Assembly: GCF_017873335.1 (NCBI RefSeq)
Contig: NZ_JAGGKB010000007.1
Span: 1-64,000 of the forward strand
Reading direction: 5' to 3'
Length of the DNA stretch: 64,000 nucleotides
From: Thermococcus stetteri
GTDB taxonomy: Archaea > Methanobacteriota_B > Thermococci > Thermococcales > Thermococcaceae
This document shows, piece by piece, positions 53,598-62,597 of this stretch. The position numbers and the translations under genes are program-made. Under the pieces are notes generated by a model, which was given only the letters and a program-made list of their open reading frames with translations, made no database searches and was not told the origin of the DNA. Position 1 is the first letter of the stretch. The number at the start of each line of letters is the position of its first letter.

Positions 53598-55448
53598 TCA
53601 GCCCAACGTCTTAACAACAAATGCCAGAAGGTCTGTGAGTTCTTTAGCCCTCGTCTCCGGAGAAGCCCCCATGTGGCCGCTCTTCGTCTCAACTCTGAGG
53701 TAGACTGGTGCACCGGCCTCCTTCAGCTTCATGAAGAACTTAAATGCATGCGCCGGGTGGACGCGGTCGTCGTGAAGACCGGTATAGATAAGCGTCGGCG
53801 GATACTTCTTGTTCGGATCAACGTTGTGGTAGGGTGAGTACTTAAGCAAGAACTCCCTATCCTTCGGGTCGTCTGGGTTTCCGTATTCAGGGATCCAAAC
53901 GCTGCCGATGTAGAGCCTGTGGAAGCGCATCATGTCAATAACGGGGTAGCCAATCAAGGCCGCGTCCATAACGTCTGGCCTCTGGGTGAGGGTAGCTGAA
54001 ACTAAAAGTCCGCCGTTGCTCCTCCCCCAGGCAGCGACCTTGTAGCCCTCTCTCTTGAGCTTTTCGAGGACTGCTATGAAGTCGTCGAAGACGTTCTGCT
54101 TGTTCTCCCTCATCCCGGCCCTGTGCCACTCCTCGCCGTACTCGGAACCGCCGCGGAGGTTGGCCATGGCAAAGGTTCCGCCGCGGTTTATGAACGGAAT
54201 CGCCTGCGGGAAGAAGTGGGGCGTCAGTGAAATGTTGAATCCGCCGTATCCAAAGACCCATACTTTCTTATCGTCCTTCTCTCCCTTAACGTGGAAGTAG
54301 TGAATCTTTGTCCCGTCTTTTGACGTGGCGAAGTCCTCTTCGACCACGAACTCCCCATCAACTTCCTGCTTCCCAATGAGCTTCAGCTCACCATTAAACT
54401 CGTAGAGCCTGTAGGGCACTGTGAAGCTCTCGTAGCGGAGGAGAGCCTTTTTGCCATCAGAGTCAAGAGGATAAACACTCCCGGGAAGATCAAAGGCTAT
54501 ATCATTGAGCTTCTCACCGTTGAGCGAATAGACTTCGAGCCTGTGGCTCGCGTGGACGAGCCTGCCGGCGAGGATTTTGCCGTCAACGACAATCGCCCAT
54601 TCAAGCGGGAACTCGCCTTCTGGGATGACTTCGATAGTTTTCTCACCCTCTATGGCGATCACCCTTCCACAGCCAGTTCCTTCCCTAGTGAGAACATAGA
54701 GCCTGCCGTTGATGACGTCTATAGGCTCGGCAGGCACTTCGGCAGAGTAGACTTTCTGCCATTTTCTTGGTTCTTCAACCGGCCCCACATAGATCTCCGC
54801 TTTGTTCCAGCCAAAGGTGACTGTGAGCATGGCCCACTTCCCGTCGGTGCTCTTTCTGAGACCTATAAAGTAGCCTGAGCCGAGACCCTTTCCGAAGACC
54901 ATCTTCTCTCCGCTCCCATCCTTCCAGAAAAGCCTCACCGCGGGCGCTTTAACACCGTCGGGTGTCTCGTCGTGGCGGTAGAACCTACCGAAGTAGTAGC
55001 CGTTTTCCAGGAAGGTAACGTTCCAGACCGAGGGCTTCATCTCGTCGATGAGCTCTCCAGTTTCAAGGTCTATGATTCGTGTTATTCCTTCGTCAGCGCC
55101 GCCGATGGAGAAACTGTAGGCGAGCCTCTTCCCGGCATTGTCTGCTGTGAATCCCTGGAGAAGAACCTCCTCGCTGAGTTCTTCTTCGAGGGCCTTAGAA
55201 TCAAGGATAATCTTCCCATCCAGCCATCGGATAACTTGTCTGTCTTTCTCCTTGAACATCGCAATGATGCCTTTTTCAGTAAGCTTCGCCCCGTAGAGGG
55301 TCGGCATCGAGTAGTACTCCCAGACCTCCGAGAAGAGTTCGTCGCTGAGTCCGCCGATGAGCTCCCTAAAGCGTTTGTTTTCCTCTTCAACTAGTCCCAG
55401 AACACGCTCGTCCTGCAGGTTCTCCATCCAGATGTACGGGTCATCCAT
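53598..55448 (-). CDS. pep: Prolyl oligopeptidase (S9A)
   Basis: 616 residues, the length of the Pyrococcus furiosus enzyme, which it matches closely from DDPYIWMENLQDERVLGLVE onward. The N-terminal beta-propeller spans about 60-360. The catalytic domain has WGRSNGGLLVSATL with the nucleophilic Ser, LHDDRVHPAH containing the Asp, and ETKSGHMGAS with the His. It cleaves proline-containing peptides in the cytoplasm. The ATG at 55448 is favoured over one three codons upstream. It diverges from ribD across 99 bases. Confidence 0.94.
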   Translation of the reverse strand: MDDPYIWMENLQDERVLGLVEEENKRFRELIGGLSDELFSEVWEYYSMPTLYGAKLTEKGIIAMFKEKDRQVIRWLDGKIILDSKALEEELSEEVLLQGFTADNAGKRLAYSFSIGGADEGITRIIDLETGELIDEMKPSVWNVTFLENGYYFGRFYRHDETPDGVKAPAVRLFWKDGSGEKMVFGKGLGSGYFIGLRKSTDGKWAMLTVTFGWNKAEIYVGPVEEPRKWQKVYSAEVPAEPIDVINGRLYVLTREGTGCGRVIAIEGEKTIEVIPEGEFPLEWAIVVDGKILAGRLVHASHRLEVYSLNGEKLNDIAFDLPGSVYPLDSDGKKALLRYESFTVPYRLYEFNGELKLIGKQEVDGEFVVEEDFATSKDGTKIHYFHVKGEKDDKKVWVFGYGGFNISLTPHFFPQAIPFINRGGTFAMANLRGGSEYGEEWHRAGMRENKQNVFDDFIAVLEKLKREGYKVAAWGRSNGGLLVSATLTQRPDVMDAALIGYPVIDMMRFHRLYIGSVWIPEYGNPDDPKDREFLLKYSPYHNVDPNKKYPPTLIYTGLHDDRVHPAHAFKFFMKLKEAGAPVYLRVETKSGHMGASPETRAKELTDLLAFVVKTLG

Positions 55449-55502
55449 GAAGACCACCGTCTAAACGTTGAGGTTAAAAGGATAAAAAGGTTGTGCTGTC
55501 TC

Positions 55503-55539
55503 AATTATGGAACAAAATCTTAAAAAGATTAGAACAAAA
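55503..55539 (+). promoter_or_regulatory. Candidate operator/promoter of the rib operon
   Basis: The sequence holds AATTATGGAA (55503-55512), a direct repeat GAACAAAA at 55510-55517 and 55532-55539 (22 bases apart, two helical turns), and between them the inverted repeat AATCTT-AAA-AAGATT (55516-55530). AATTATGGAA recurs upstream of ribH at 58344. A shared riboflavin regulator is possible. No FMN-riboswitch sequence is recognisable. Confidence 0.45.
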
Positions 55540-55547
55540 CTTCGGAC

Positions 55548-56630
55548 ATGAGGGAGGAAGATGTACGCTTTATGAGGATCGCCCTTGGGCTGGCGAGGCG
55601 CGGCGAGGGTTTGGTGAATCCCAACCCGATGGTCGGGGCGGTTGTAGTCAAGGACGACAGGATAATAGGCACCGGCTGGCACGAGCGCTTTGGGGGAAAG
55701 CACGCGGAGGTAAACGCTATCGAGGACGCCAAAAGAAAAGGACACGACGTTAAGGGTGCGACCATGTACGTGACGCTGGAGCCCTGCTCCCACTGGGGCA
55801 AACAGCCGCCCTGCGCGGACAGGATCATCAAGGAGGGCATTTCGAGGGTTGTCATAGCCGTGGAGGATCCGAACCCCCTCGTTTCAGGGAGGGGGATTAA
55901 GAAGCTTAGGGCGGCAGGAATCGAGGTGGAAGTCGGTCTTCTTGGGGAGGAGGCAAGGAAGCTGAACGAGGTTTTCATTAAATACATAACTACCAGAATT
56001 CCCTTCGTCTCTATAAAGCTGGCTCTGACGCTGGACGGTTTTATAGCAACGGAGAGCTTTTCGTCCCAGTGGATAACAGGCGAAGCGGCGAGGGCAAGGG
56101 TTCAGGAGCTTAGAAAGAAGCACATGGCGATTATGGTTGGCTCTAGAACCGTTCTCAGAGACAATCCAAGGCTCAATTGCCGGCTCGATAACTGCCCCGA
56201 GAAGGTTAAGGTCGTCCTCGACCGCTCAGGCAGGGTGGCGGAGGAAGTGCGGAGGGGAAGGAGGTTCAACCTATTCGAGGACGGGAGGATCATCTTCTTC
56301 ACGGAAAAGCCGGAGAAGTTCGAGGGGATAGCTGAGGCATACCCAATAACCGAGCCCGGAGAAATCCTGAAGAAGCTCGGCGAGCTCGGGATAGACAGCG
56401 TCCTGATAGAGGGGGGAAGGATAGCCTGCGGATTCCTGCCCCTGGCGGATAAGTTCTACCTCTTCTATGGACCGAAGCTCTTCGGAAGGGGGATAAAGCC
56501 CTTCGAGTGCCTGAACGTTAGAGACGCCAGCGAGGCCCCCCTGCTGAAGATCGATTCCATCGAGAGGCTCGGGGAGAGCTTCCTCGTTACCGCTTATCCG
56601 GGTGGTGGGGATGTTCACGGGGATAGTTGA
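55548..56630 (+). CDS. ribD: Bifunctional pyrimidine deaminase/reductase RibD
   Basis: 360 residues. The N-terminal deaminase has GGKHAEVNAIEDA and VTLEPCSHWGKQPPCADRII, the zinc-binding His and two Cys. The C-terminal reductase has SIKLALTLDGFIATESFSSQ, VGSRTVLRDNPRLNCR and IDSVLIEGGRIACGF. It carries out deamination and side-chain reduction in riboflavin synthesis. The start is an ATG at 55548, nine bases before a second possible one. It overlaps ribE by 20 bases. Confidence 0.95.
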   Translation: MREEDVRFMRIALGLARRGEGLVNPNPMVGAVVVKDDRIIGTGWHERFGGKHAEVNAIEDAKRKGHDVKGATMYVTLEPCSHWGKQPPCADRIIKEGISRVVIAVEDPNPLVSGRGIKKLRAAGIEVEVGLLGEEARKLNEVFIKYITTRIPFVSIKLALTLDGFIATESFSSQWITGEAARARVQELRKKHMAIMVGSRTVLRDNPRLNCRLDNCPEKVKVVLDRSGRVAEEVRRGRRFNLFEDGRIIFFTEKPEKFEGIAEAYPITEPGEILKKLGELGIDSVLIEGGRIACGFLPLADKFYLFYGPKLFGRGIKPFECLNVRDASEAPLLKIDSIERLGESFLVTAYPGGGDVHGDS

Positions 56631-57168
56631 GGGGACGGGGAAGGCCCGCTATTCAGCTGGAAAGCTCTACGTCGAGCTTCCCTTCGAAGTTAGGGGGGGA
56701 GACAGCGTTTCCGTTAACGGTGCCTGCTTAACCGTGGTCTCCTTTGACGGGAAGACTGCCGTTTTCGACATCGGTGAAGAAACTCTCGCGAGGACGAACC
56801 TCGGGGAGGCGAAAGTGGTCAACCTTGAGAGGGCCATGCCAGCCAACGGCCGCTTCGACGGGCACATCGTTACCGGCCACGTTGATGGAACGATAAGGTT
56901 CATAGCGAAGAGGCGGAGCGGGAACACCACCTGGATGGCCTTTGAGATGCCGAAGGAAAGGTGGGGGATTGCGGAGAAGGGCTCGATAGCCCTCAACGGG
57001 GTTTCGCTAACGGTGGCAAGGGTTGAAGCGGGCCGCTTCTGGATCCAGGTCATACCCTACACCCTCAAAAACACCAACCTCGGTCTCCTGAGGCCTGGTG
57101 AGAGGGTGAACTACGAGATAGACGTCCTGGCTAGGTACGTAAAAAGACTGCTGGAGGCGAGAGGATGA
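56611..57168 (+). CDS. ribE: Riboflavin synthase, alpha-chain type
   Basis: 185 residues, two tandem lumazine-binding domains: MFTGIVEGTGKARYS with VSVNGACLTVVSFD, then GRFDGHIVTGHVDGTIRF with GVSLTVARVEAGRFWI. This is the bacterial-type enzyme rather than the unrelated archaeal RibC, so the operon is probably an old acquisition from bacteria. The ATG at 56611 follows GGTGGTGGGG. Its stop overlaps the ribBA ATG by four bases. Confidence 0.95.
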   Translation: MFTGIVEGTGKARYSAGKLYVELPFEVRGGDSVSVNGACLTVVSFDGKTAVFDIGEETLARTNLGEAKVVNLERAMPANGRFDGHIVTGHVDGTIRFIAKRRSGNTTWMAFEMPKERWGIAEKGSIALNGVSLTVARVEAGRFWIQVIPYTLKNTNLGLLRPGERVNYEIDVLARYVKRLLEARG

Positions 57169-58325
57169 ACTGGGAGGAAGTAAGAAAAAAAGTCCTTGAG
57201 GGGAAACCGATTGTCCTCATCGATGACAGGAGGGAGTTCGAGGCCGATCTGGTTTATCCGGCCGAGATAGCCTCGCCCGAGGTCGTGAACTTCATGCTCT
57301 CGATGAAGGGCCTCCTCTGCCTGACGATGGATATGGAGGAGGCCTTGAGGAGGGGATTCTTCCCGCTGCCGAGCAAAGGAGGCGAGACCAACTTTCTCGT
57401 CCCTGTGGACTACAGGGAGACCTTCACGGGGATAACCGCAGAGGAGAGAGCCCTAACTGCCAGAAAAATAGCGGAGGGTCTTGGTGTAGAGGCCTTCCGC
57501 TACCCAGGACATCTCCACCTCCTCGGGGGGATAGGCCTCAACAGGAGGAGGGGCCATACTGAGAGCTCCCTTGAGCTGATGGAGATACTCGGGTTCAGGA
57601 GATATGCCCTTATCGTTGAAATCCTGGACGGGAAGGGAGATTCCCACAAGGGGGAGCACGCGCTGAAGCTCGCGGAGGAACACGGCCTTCCTGTCCTCAC
57701 AACCGACGACGTGTGGAAGGAGTTCGTGAGGAGAAAGCAGCTGATAAGGATTTACGCCAACGCGAGGCTACCGACGAGGTACGGCGACTTCAGAATAATA
57801 GCCTTCGACAACGAGCTTGACTTTAAGGAGCACGTCGCCATAGTCAAGGAGCCCTACGGTGAGGTGCCCCTCGTCAGGGTGCACTCCAAGTGCCTGACCG
57901 GGGACACGTTGGCCTCGCTCAAGTGCGACTGTGGGAGCCAGCTCTCCAACGCCCTGAGGATGATAGCCCAGGAGGGGGGAATACTCCTCTACATGGACCA
58001 AGAGGGCAGGGGGATTGGCCTCAAGGAGAAGATAAAGGCCTACGAGCTCCAGGACAGGGGCTACGACACGGTGGAGGCGAACAGGGCCCTCGGACACGCT
58101 GAGGACGAGAGAACCTACGAGGCCGCCTTCCAGATGCTCCGCGCCCTTGATGTCTCAAGGGTAAGGCTCATCACCAACAACCCGAGGAAGGCGAAGGCCC
58201 TTGAGGAGTTCGGTATAGATGTGGTTGAGACTATTCCAGCTCCGGGGGAGGTAACGGAGCACAACAGGCTCTACCTGAAGACGAAGGCCGAGAAGCTCGG
58301 CCACAAGCTTCCCTTCGAGGTCTGA
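57165..58325 (+). CDS. ribBA: RibBA: DHBP synthase and GTP cyclohydrolase II
   Basis: 386 residues. The N-terminal half has [39 protein letters not shown] and [20 protein letters not shown], the metal and substrate sites of dihydroxybutanone-phosphate synthase. The C-terminal half has [20 protein letters not shown] with the three zinc cysteines and [16 protein letters not shown] of GTP cyclohydrolase II. One protein supplies both precursors of riboflavin. Both active-site sets look intact. It is the last gene of the overlapping ribD-ribE-ribBA series. Confidence 0.95.
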   Translation: MNWEEVRKKVLEGKPIVLIDDRREFEADLVYPAEIASPEVVNFMLSMKGLLCLTMDMEEALRRGFFPLPSKGGETNFLVPVDYRETFTGITAEERALTARKIAEGLGVEAFRYPGHLHLLGGIGLNRRRGHTESSLELMEILGFRRYALIVEILDGKGDSHKGEHALKLAEEHGLPVLTTDDVWKEFVRRKQLIRIYANARLPTRYGDFRIIAFDNELDFKEHVAIVKEPYGEVPLVRVHSKCLTGDTLASLKCDCGSQLSNALRMIAQEGGILLYMDQEGRGIGLKEKIKAYELQDRGYDTVEANRALGHAEDERTYEAAFQMLRALDVSRVRLITNNPRKAKALEEFGIDVVETIPAPGEVTEHNRLYLKTKAEKLGHKLPFEV

Positions 58326-58343
58326 TGAATTGTTTAATTGCGT

Positions 58344-58353
58344 AATTATGGAA
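58344..58353 (+). promoter_or_regulatory. AATTATGGAA motif upstream of ribH
   Basis: The 10-base sequence AATTATGGAA is identical to one upstream of ribD, here 28 bases before the ribH ATG. A 10-base match in AT-rich DNA can occur by chance (TTATGGAATT also appears inside a coding region near 831), so it is only a candidate for common control. Confidence 0.35.
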
Positions 58354-58380
58354 TTAAGTAGGAAAAACGGAGGTGCTCGT

Positions 58381-58845
58381 ATGGAGGTGCGCGTGATTGA
58401 GGGCGAATTCAAGGGGGAAGGTTTGAGGATTGGAGTGGTCATCGGGAGGTTCAACGACCTTCTCACGGACGAGCTCCTTAGCGGCGCCCTCGACTGCTTT
58501 GAAAGGCACGGGGTTGAGAAGGTTGACGTTGTAAAAGTGCCCGGAAGCTTCGAGATACCACTGGTTGCGAAAAAGCTCGCCGAGAGCGGTAAGTACGACG
58601 CGGTTCTCGCCCTCGGAGCTGTTGTGAGGGGAGAAACGAGGCACTTCGACCTCGTGGCGAACGAGGTGGCAAAGGGTGTCGCCAAGGTGTCGCTCGACAG
58701 CGGCGTTCCGGTTATCTTCGGCGTGATAGCGGTCGAGGACGAGCTCCAGGGCCTCAACAGGGCCGGCATAAAGAGCAACAAGGGGTTTGAGTACGCGATG
58801 GCCGCCCTGGAGATGGCGAATTTGATGAAGAAATTAAGGGGGTGA
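58381..58845 (+). CDS. ribH: 6,7-dimethyl-8-ribityllumazine synthase
   Basis: 154 residues. [20 protein letters not shown] has the substrate-binding Phe, [19 protein letters not shown] and [20 protein letters not shown] (with the catalytic His) are the family signatures. It condenses the RibA/RibD product with dihydroxybutanone phosphate and forms hollow icosahedral or pentameric assemblies. The ATG at 58381 follows GGAGGTGCTCGT; a longer frame to 58330 is not used. It is separated from ribBA by 55 bases holding the shared motif, so it may have its own promoter. Confidence 0.95.
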   Translation: MEVRVIEGEFKGEGLRIGVVIGRFNDLLTDELLSGALDCFERHGVEKVDVVKVPGSFEIPLVAKKLAESGKYDAVLALGAVVRGETRHFDLVANEVAKGVAKVSLDSGVPVIFGVIAVEDELQGLNRAGIKSNKGFEYAMAALEMANLMKKLRG

Positions 58846-58902
58846 GCGGCTGTTTTTGATGAACTGACGGAAATTCCCGTCAAACTGTTCTGTTTTTCAT
58901 CA

Positions 58903-58936
58903 TTTTTCTGAAATCCTTTCGGAAAAAGATATAAAT
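58903..58936 (+). promoter_or_regulatory. Near-perfect 11-base inverted repeat at the symporter promoter
   Basis: TTTTTCTGAAA (58903-58913), TCC, TTTCGGAAAAA (58917-58927) form an 11-base-arm inverted repeat with a single mismatch. GATATAAAT at 58928-58936 follows directly as the TATA element for the symporter gene, whose ATG is 40 bases further. A repressor or activator site overlapping the BRE is likely. A separate hairpin TGACGG-N6-CCGTCA near 58865-58882 may be the ribH terminator. Confidence 0.55.
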
Positions 58937-58976
58937 CCCGCCGTATTCTCCCGCTGACACACGTGAGGTGTCAGCC

Positions 58977-60420
58977 ATGGACGTGATATGGACGACGGTA
59001 GTGATCTACATGGGAGCGATGCTAGCAGTTTCAGCGTACGCGCGGAAGTACGTCAGGACCTCGGCCGACTTCCTCCTTGCCGGAAGGAGGCTGGGACTTG
59101 GACTTGTAGTTGGAACCCTCGCAGCCACCCACTATGGTGGTGGCTTTCATCCTGGGCGGAGCTAGCTGGGGAGCAACCTACGGGTTAGGCGGCATCTGGT
59201 ACGGCTTCGCCTGCGGTCTCGGGCTTCTGGTTCTCGGACTGACCCTTGCGCGGCCCATGCGCGTTCTCGCCCGCTACACCGTCCCCGAAGTCCTTGAGAT
59301 GCGCTACAAGAGCAGAGCGATTCGCCTGCTCGCGGCGACGTTATCTCTCCTCGCGCTCGTTGGCATTCTCGGGGCACAGGTGTGGGCAGCCTCGGCGGTC
59401 TTCGAGGCGATAGGCCTTTCGGGGACTGCGGGGGCAGTGTTCGCGACGCTCGTCTTCATAGCCTACACGGCACTCTCGGGACTTTGGGCAGTGACCTTGA
59501 CGGACTTCATCCAGATTATAGTCGGGAGCATCGGGGTGCTGGTGGCAGTGCTCCTCGGCCTGGCCAAGGTAGGAGGGCTCTCCGGCCTGAGGGCTGCACT
59601 TGAGGGCATTAAAGGACTCCCACAGCCGGCGGGACAGTACTTCAGCTTCACATCGCTCGGCCTCTCCCTGCTGGCGCTGACGCTGATAGCGACGGTCATG
59701 TACACGCTCATCGGCCAGGACTTCTACCAGAGGCTCTTCGCTGCGAAGGACGAGAGGACGGCCAGGAAAGGTGCCATCTACGCTGGAGTTCTCCTTATGG
59801 CGCTCTCGGTGCTCCCCGCCCTCGCTGGAATGCTGGCGGTGGCCCTCTCCGGCAACCCCGAAGAGGTTATAAACTCTCCAAAGACGGCCGTTCCGAGGCT
59901 CATAATCTCAGTCTTCGGCGGCACTGTGGGAGCGATATTCGTGGCGGCAGTCCTAGCTGCCATCATGAGCACGGCAGATTCGCTCCTCTCGGCGGCGACC
60001 TCGCACGTCGTCAAGGACTTCTACGAAGGCCTGAGCGGGAAGGCCAGCGACGAGAAGAAGCTATTGAAGCTCTCGATGCTCACCACGGTGGCGGTCGGAC
60101 TGCTCTCGCTCGGCGCGGCTCTGGCCATCCAGGGTATCGTGGAGCTCCTCATATACTCCTACGACGTCTACACTTCCGGCGTCTTCGTCCCGCTGGTGCT
60201 CGGCCTCTACTGGAAGAGAGCAACCAGGGGAGGAGCCCTGGCCGGAATGGTCGCCGGATCTCTGGTAGCCCTCCTCGGAGCGGCTGGAGTCCTTAACTTC
60301 CCCTACTGGGAGTACGTCTACGTGAGCGGGGCAGTGGTCTCGGCCCTCGTGATGGTGGTCGTCAGCGTCCTGACGGAGGTCGAGGAAATGGATGAGGAGC
60401 TTGAGTTGGCCTTCAGCTGA
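58977..60420 (+). pseudogene. Sodium/solute symporter (SSS family), one-base frameshift
   Basis: The first frame gives MDVIWTTVVIYMGAMLAVSA to ATLAATHYGGG; the second continues FILGGASWGATYGLGGIWYG through twelve or so helices to ELELAFS. TADSLLSAATSHVVKDFYEG is the sodium-site helix of the SSS family. Joining needs removal of one T in the TTT at 59145-59147 (GGCTTTCAT), which would restore GGGFILGGASWG. Everything else is intact, so the lesion is recent or a sequence error. Relatives take up proline, pantothenate or other organic solutes; the substrate is unknown. The ATG at 58977 follows GTGAGGTG. Confidence 0.85.
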
Positions 60421-61012
60421 CTAAGGGGGCGGTCACGAGCCCCCAGTTATTTTCTTTTTCCACGACACCTATCGCGAGTACCTTGTGCTCGAAGGGAAGG
60501 TCAAGAACCTTTTTTACGAGCTCTTTTGGTTCAGAAAATGCCATCTCGACCTCTTCAATGTCGTCTACGTTGTACGTCGCCGTCAGGAGGGCCCTTCCCT
60601 CCTTAAGCTCAAGCTCCTTGACCCAGAACTCTTCCCTTCCGACAAAGCCGAGCCAGCCCCTCTTTTCTCCACGCTGAATTATCCCCGCTATCCTGGGAGT
60701 GCTGTAGTCGTCCCTCTCGTAGTCGAGGGCATCCAGGACATGAACGAGGGCCTTCCTCGGGCTCTCCCACTCAAGGGCCTGGGCTATGAAGTCCGTGTGG
60801 AGGCCGTTGGTGACGACCGCGTAGTCCTTAGTTAGCCTTACGACGGGATAGCTCACGTAGGGATTCTCAGTCTCGGTCTGGTTGATTATGTAAACCGCGT
60901 TCCCCTTCACCACCGCCTTCCTGTTCGGAAAGGAGCGGGAGCAGAGGAGATAGAAGGCGAAGGGCTTCCCGCTGTTCAGCCCTATCCCAAGCGTCCTTCC
61001 CACGTACCTCAA
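60413..61012 (-). CDS. purO: IMP cyclohydrolase, archaeal PurO
   Basis: 199 residues. YVGRTLGIGLNSGKPFAFYL, NPYVSYPVVRLTKDYAVVTN and YSTPRIAGIIQRGEKRGWLG match archaeal PurO, which closes FAICAR to IMP. Bacterial-type PurH is absent, as expected. Its ATG overlaps the purP stop by four bases. It ends 8 bases inside the 3' end of the convergent symporter gene. Confidence 0.92.
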   Translation of the reverse strand: MRYVGRTLGIGLNSGKPFAFYLLCSRSFPNRKAVVKGNAVYIINQTETENPYVSYPVVRLTKDYAVVTNGLHTDFIAQALEWESPRKALVHVLDALDYERDDYSTPRIAGIIQRGEKRGWLGFVGREEFWVKELELKEGRALLTATYNVDDIEEVEMAFSEPKELVKKVLDLPFEHKVLAIGVVEKENNWGLVTAPLVS

Positions 61013-61941
61013 GTTACCACCTCCTCAAGCCTGTCTTCCTCCCCGGCAAGCCTGAGCTCCCTCGCTATCCTTTGCCCCATGCTCAGCCTCTCGCCCCAGT
61101 AGAGCTCCGAATACCAGTGGTCGGCGTTGCTTCCACCGTCTATGCGAGAGGCAATGCCCACCGCTTTGAAAGAGCCGTCGTAGGCGAAGTGGAGGGCGAA
61201 CGGGCCGATAACCCCCGGCGGCTCAAGCTCCCCCATGGCCTCGGCGAAAGCTTTTCCATAGTCGTACAGCTGTGGAAGAAGCGACTCCCTGAGAACTACC
61301 GCCCTGTTGCCCACTATGGTGTACGGAAGAGGCTTCATGGGCCAGCGGGCGTTCCCGTCGGCTATGAGAACCCTCTCATCAACGCCGAGGAGCTCAAGCC
61401 TCTCCAGGATTGGCGAGTAGAAGAAGTGCACGTAGAGATAAACCCCGGGAACGAAGCGCTCAACCCTGCATGGCTGGCTGATCCCGCCAAGCCTCTCCTC
61501 AAGCTCGCTCCCCCGGGCTATGAAGTGGCCGCTCCCTCCCCTCGGCCCTTCAATCCTGACAAAGTATAACTCGTCCGGCTTAACGTTTTCAGGCTCGACA
61601 GCCTCAACCCTCGGAATCCCGGCTCTATCGAGGGCCCTGTCCTGGAGCTCGAAGGTCGTCTCCCACTTGAGGAAGCGTTTATTGCCGAAGAACCTTGCTC
61701 TGGCATTCTCTATCGCCTCCAGGCCGAGATAAGCTACGAACGAGCCGTGCGGGACAACTATGCCGTCGTCGTTCAGGATGGCGCTCATCTTCTCGGTGAC
61801 CACGAGCTCATCAACTACTGGTATGGAGGAGTAGAAGGGCTTTCTCTTCGGGCTCACGTAGAGCCTCGTCTCAAGGCCCTCCTTCTTCGCCCCTAAAAGG
61901 ATCTGGAGCGAGGAGTGGGAAGCTATCGTTGAAATCTTCAC
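61009..61941 (-). CDS. purP: Formate-dependent AICAR formyltransferase-like ligase PurP
   Basis: 310 residues of the ATP-grasp fold: KISTIASHSSLQILLGAKKE at the N terminus, GGSGHFIARGSELEERLGGI and GVYLYVHFFYSPILERLELL in the ATP-binding part, and IDGGSNADHWYSEL near the end. PurP joins formate to AICAR using ATP, avoiding folate. Overlaps purC and purO by four bases each. Paralogues exist in archaea, so a diverged substrate cannot be ruled out, but the operon context supports the purine role. Confidence 0.9.
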   Translation of the reverse strand: MKISTIASHSSLQILLGAKKEGLETRLYVSPKRKPFYSSIPVVDELVVTEKMSAILNDDGIVVPHGSFVAYLGLEAIENARARFFGNKRFLKWETTFELQDRALDRAGIPRVEAVEPENVKPDELYFVRIEGPRGGSGHFIARGSELEERLGGISQPCRVERFVPGVYLYVHFFYSPILERLELLGVDERVLIADGNARWPMKPLPYTIVGNRAVVLRESLLPQLYDYGKAFAEAMGELEPPGVIGPFALHFAYDGSFKAVGIASRIDGGSNADHWYSELYWGERLSMGQRIARELRLAGEEDRLEEVVT

Positions 61942-62597
61942 TTTATCACCTCCCTCAGCTCCTCCTGGCTCAGGAGCTCTTTCCCCTTCATCACCCTCAT
62001 CGTGTCGCCGCTCAGCTCGTCTATGACGATGAGCTCCCCATCCCTCCTTCCGAACTCCAGCTTGAAGTCGACGAGCTGAAGGCCCTTCGCTGAGAAGAAC
62101 TCCCTCAGAATTCCCGCCACTTCCAGGGTTTTCTCCTTCATCTCCCGGATTTCTTCCTCGCTCGCTATCCCGAGCTTCACTATGGCCTCTTCAGTTATCA
62201 GCGGGTCCTTCAGGGAGTCGTCCTTTAGGGTGAACTCGACTATGCCCAGTGGGGTCAGCTCTCCCACCCAACTCTTATAGCGCCTCAGGAAGCTCCCGTA
62301 GGCGAGCTCGCGGTAGATGACCTCGAGCGGTATCCTCTCAGCCTTCAGGAAGCGTGCCTTCCTCTCGTCAATCCGCTCGACAAAGTGCGTCCTTGTCCCT
62401 TTCTCTTCGAGAAGGCGGAAGAAGAACTCCGTCTCATCGAGAACCGCGCTCCCCTTGCCCCTCCGCTCGCCCACAACCTCGTTGCCGCCGGTGTCTTCCC
62501 TTCCCCCCTCGCCGAGTATGGAATCATTGAAGTGGAAGACGAGGTAGGGCCCGTCCTCGTAAACGTCTTTGGTCTTTCCGCGGTAGACCAGCCTCAA
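61938..62597 (-). CDS. purC: SAICAR synthase
   Basis: 219 residues. LVYRGKTKDVYEDGPYLVFH opens the ATP-binding domain, PLEVIYRELAYGSFLRRYKS, SLKDPLITEEAIVKLGIASE and VIDELSGDTMRVMKG are the family signatures. It joins aspartate to CAIR. Four-base overlaps with thiC and purP place it in one operon. Confidence 0.94.
   Translation of the reverse strand: MRLVYRGKTKDVYEDGPYLVFHFNDSILGEGGREDTGGNEVVGERRGKGSAVLDETEFFFRLLEEKGTRTHFVERIDERKARFLKAERIPLEVIYRELAYGSFLRRYKSWVGELTPLGIVEFTLKDDSLKDPLITEEAIVKLGIASEEEIREMKEKTLEVAGILREFFSAKGLQLVDFKLEFGRRDGELIVIDELSGDTMRVMKGKELLSQEELREVIK

Noticed and set aside
55449-55547. FMN riboswitch before ribD
   Set aside because: The 99-base gap is too short and lacks the AGGGUG..-type conserved boxes.
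58865-58900. C/D-box small RNA (TGATGA then CTGA)
   Set aside because: TGATGA and CTGA are only a few bases apart and no second box pair or guide-length spacing follows; the stretch fits a hairpin after ribH better.
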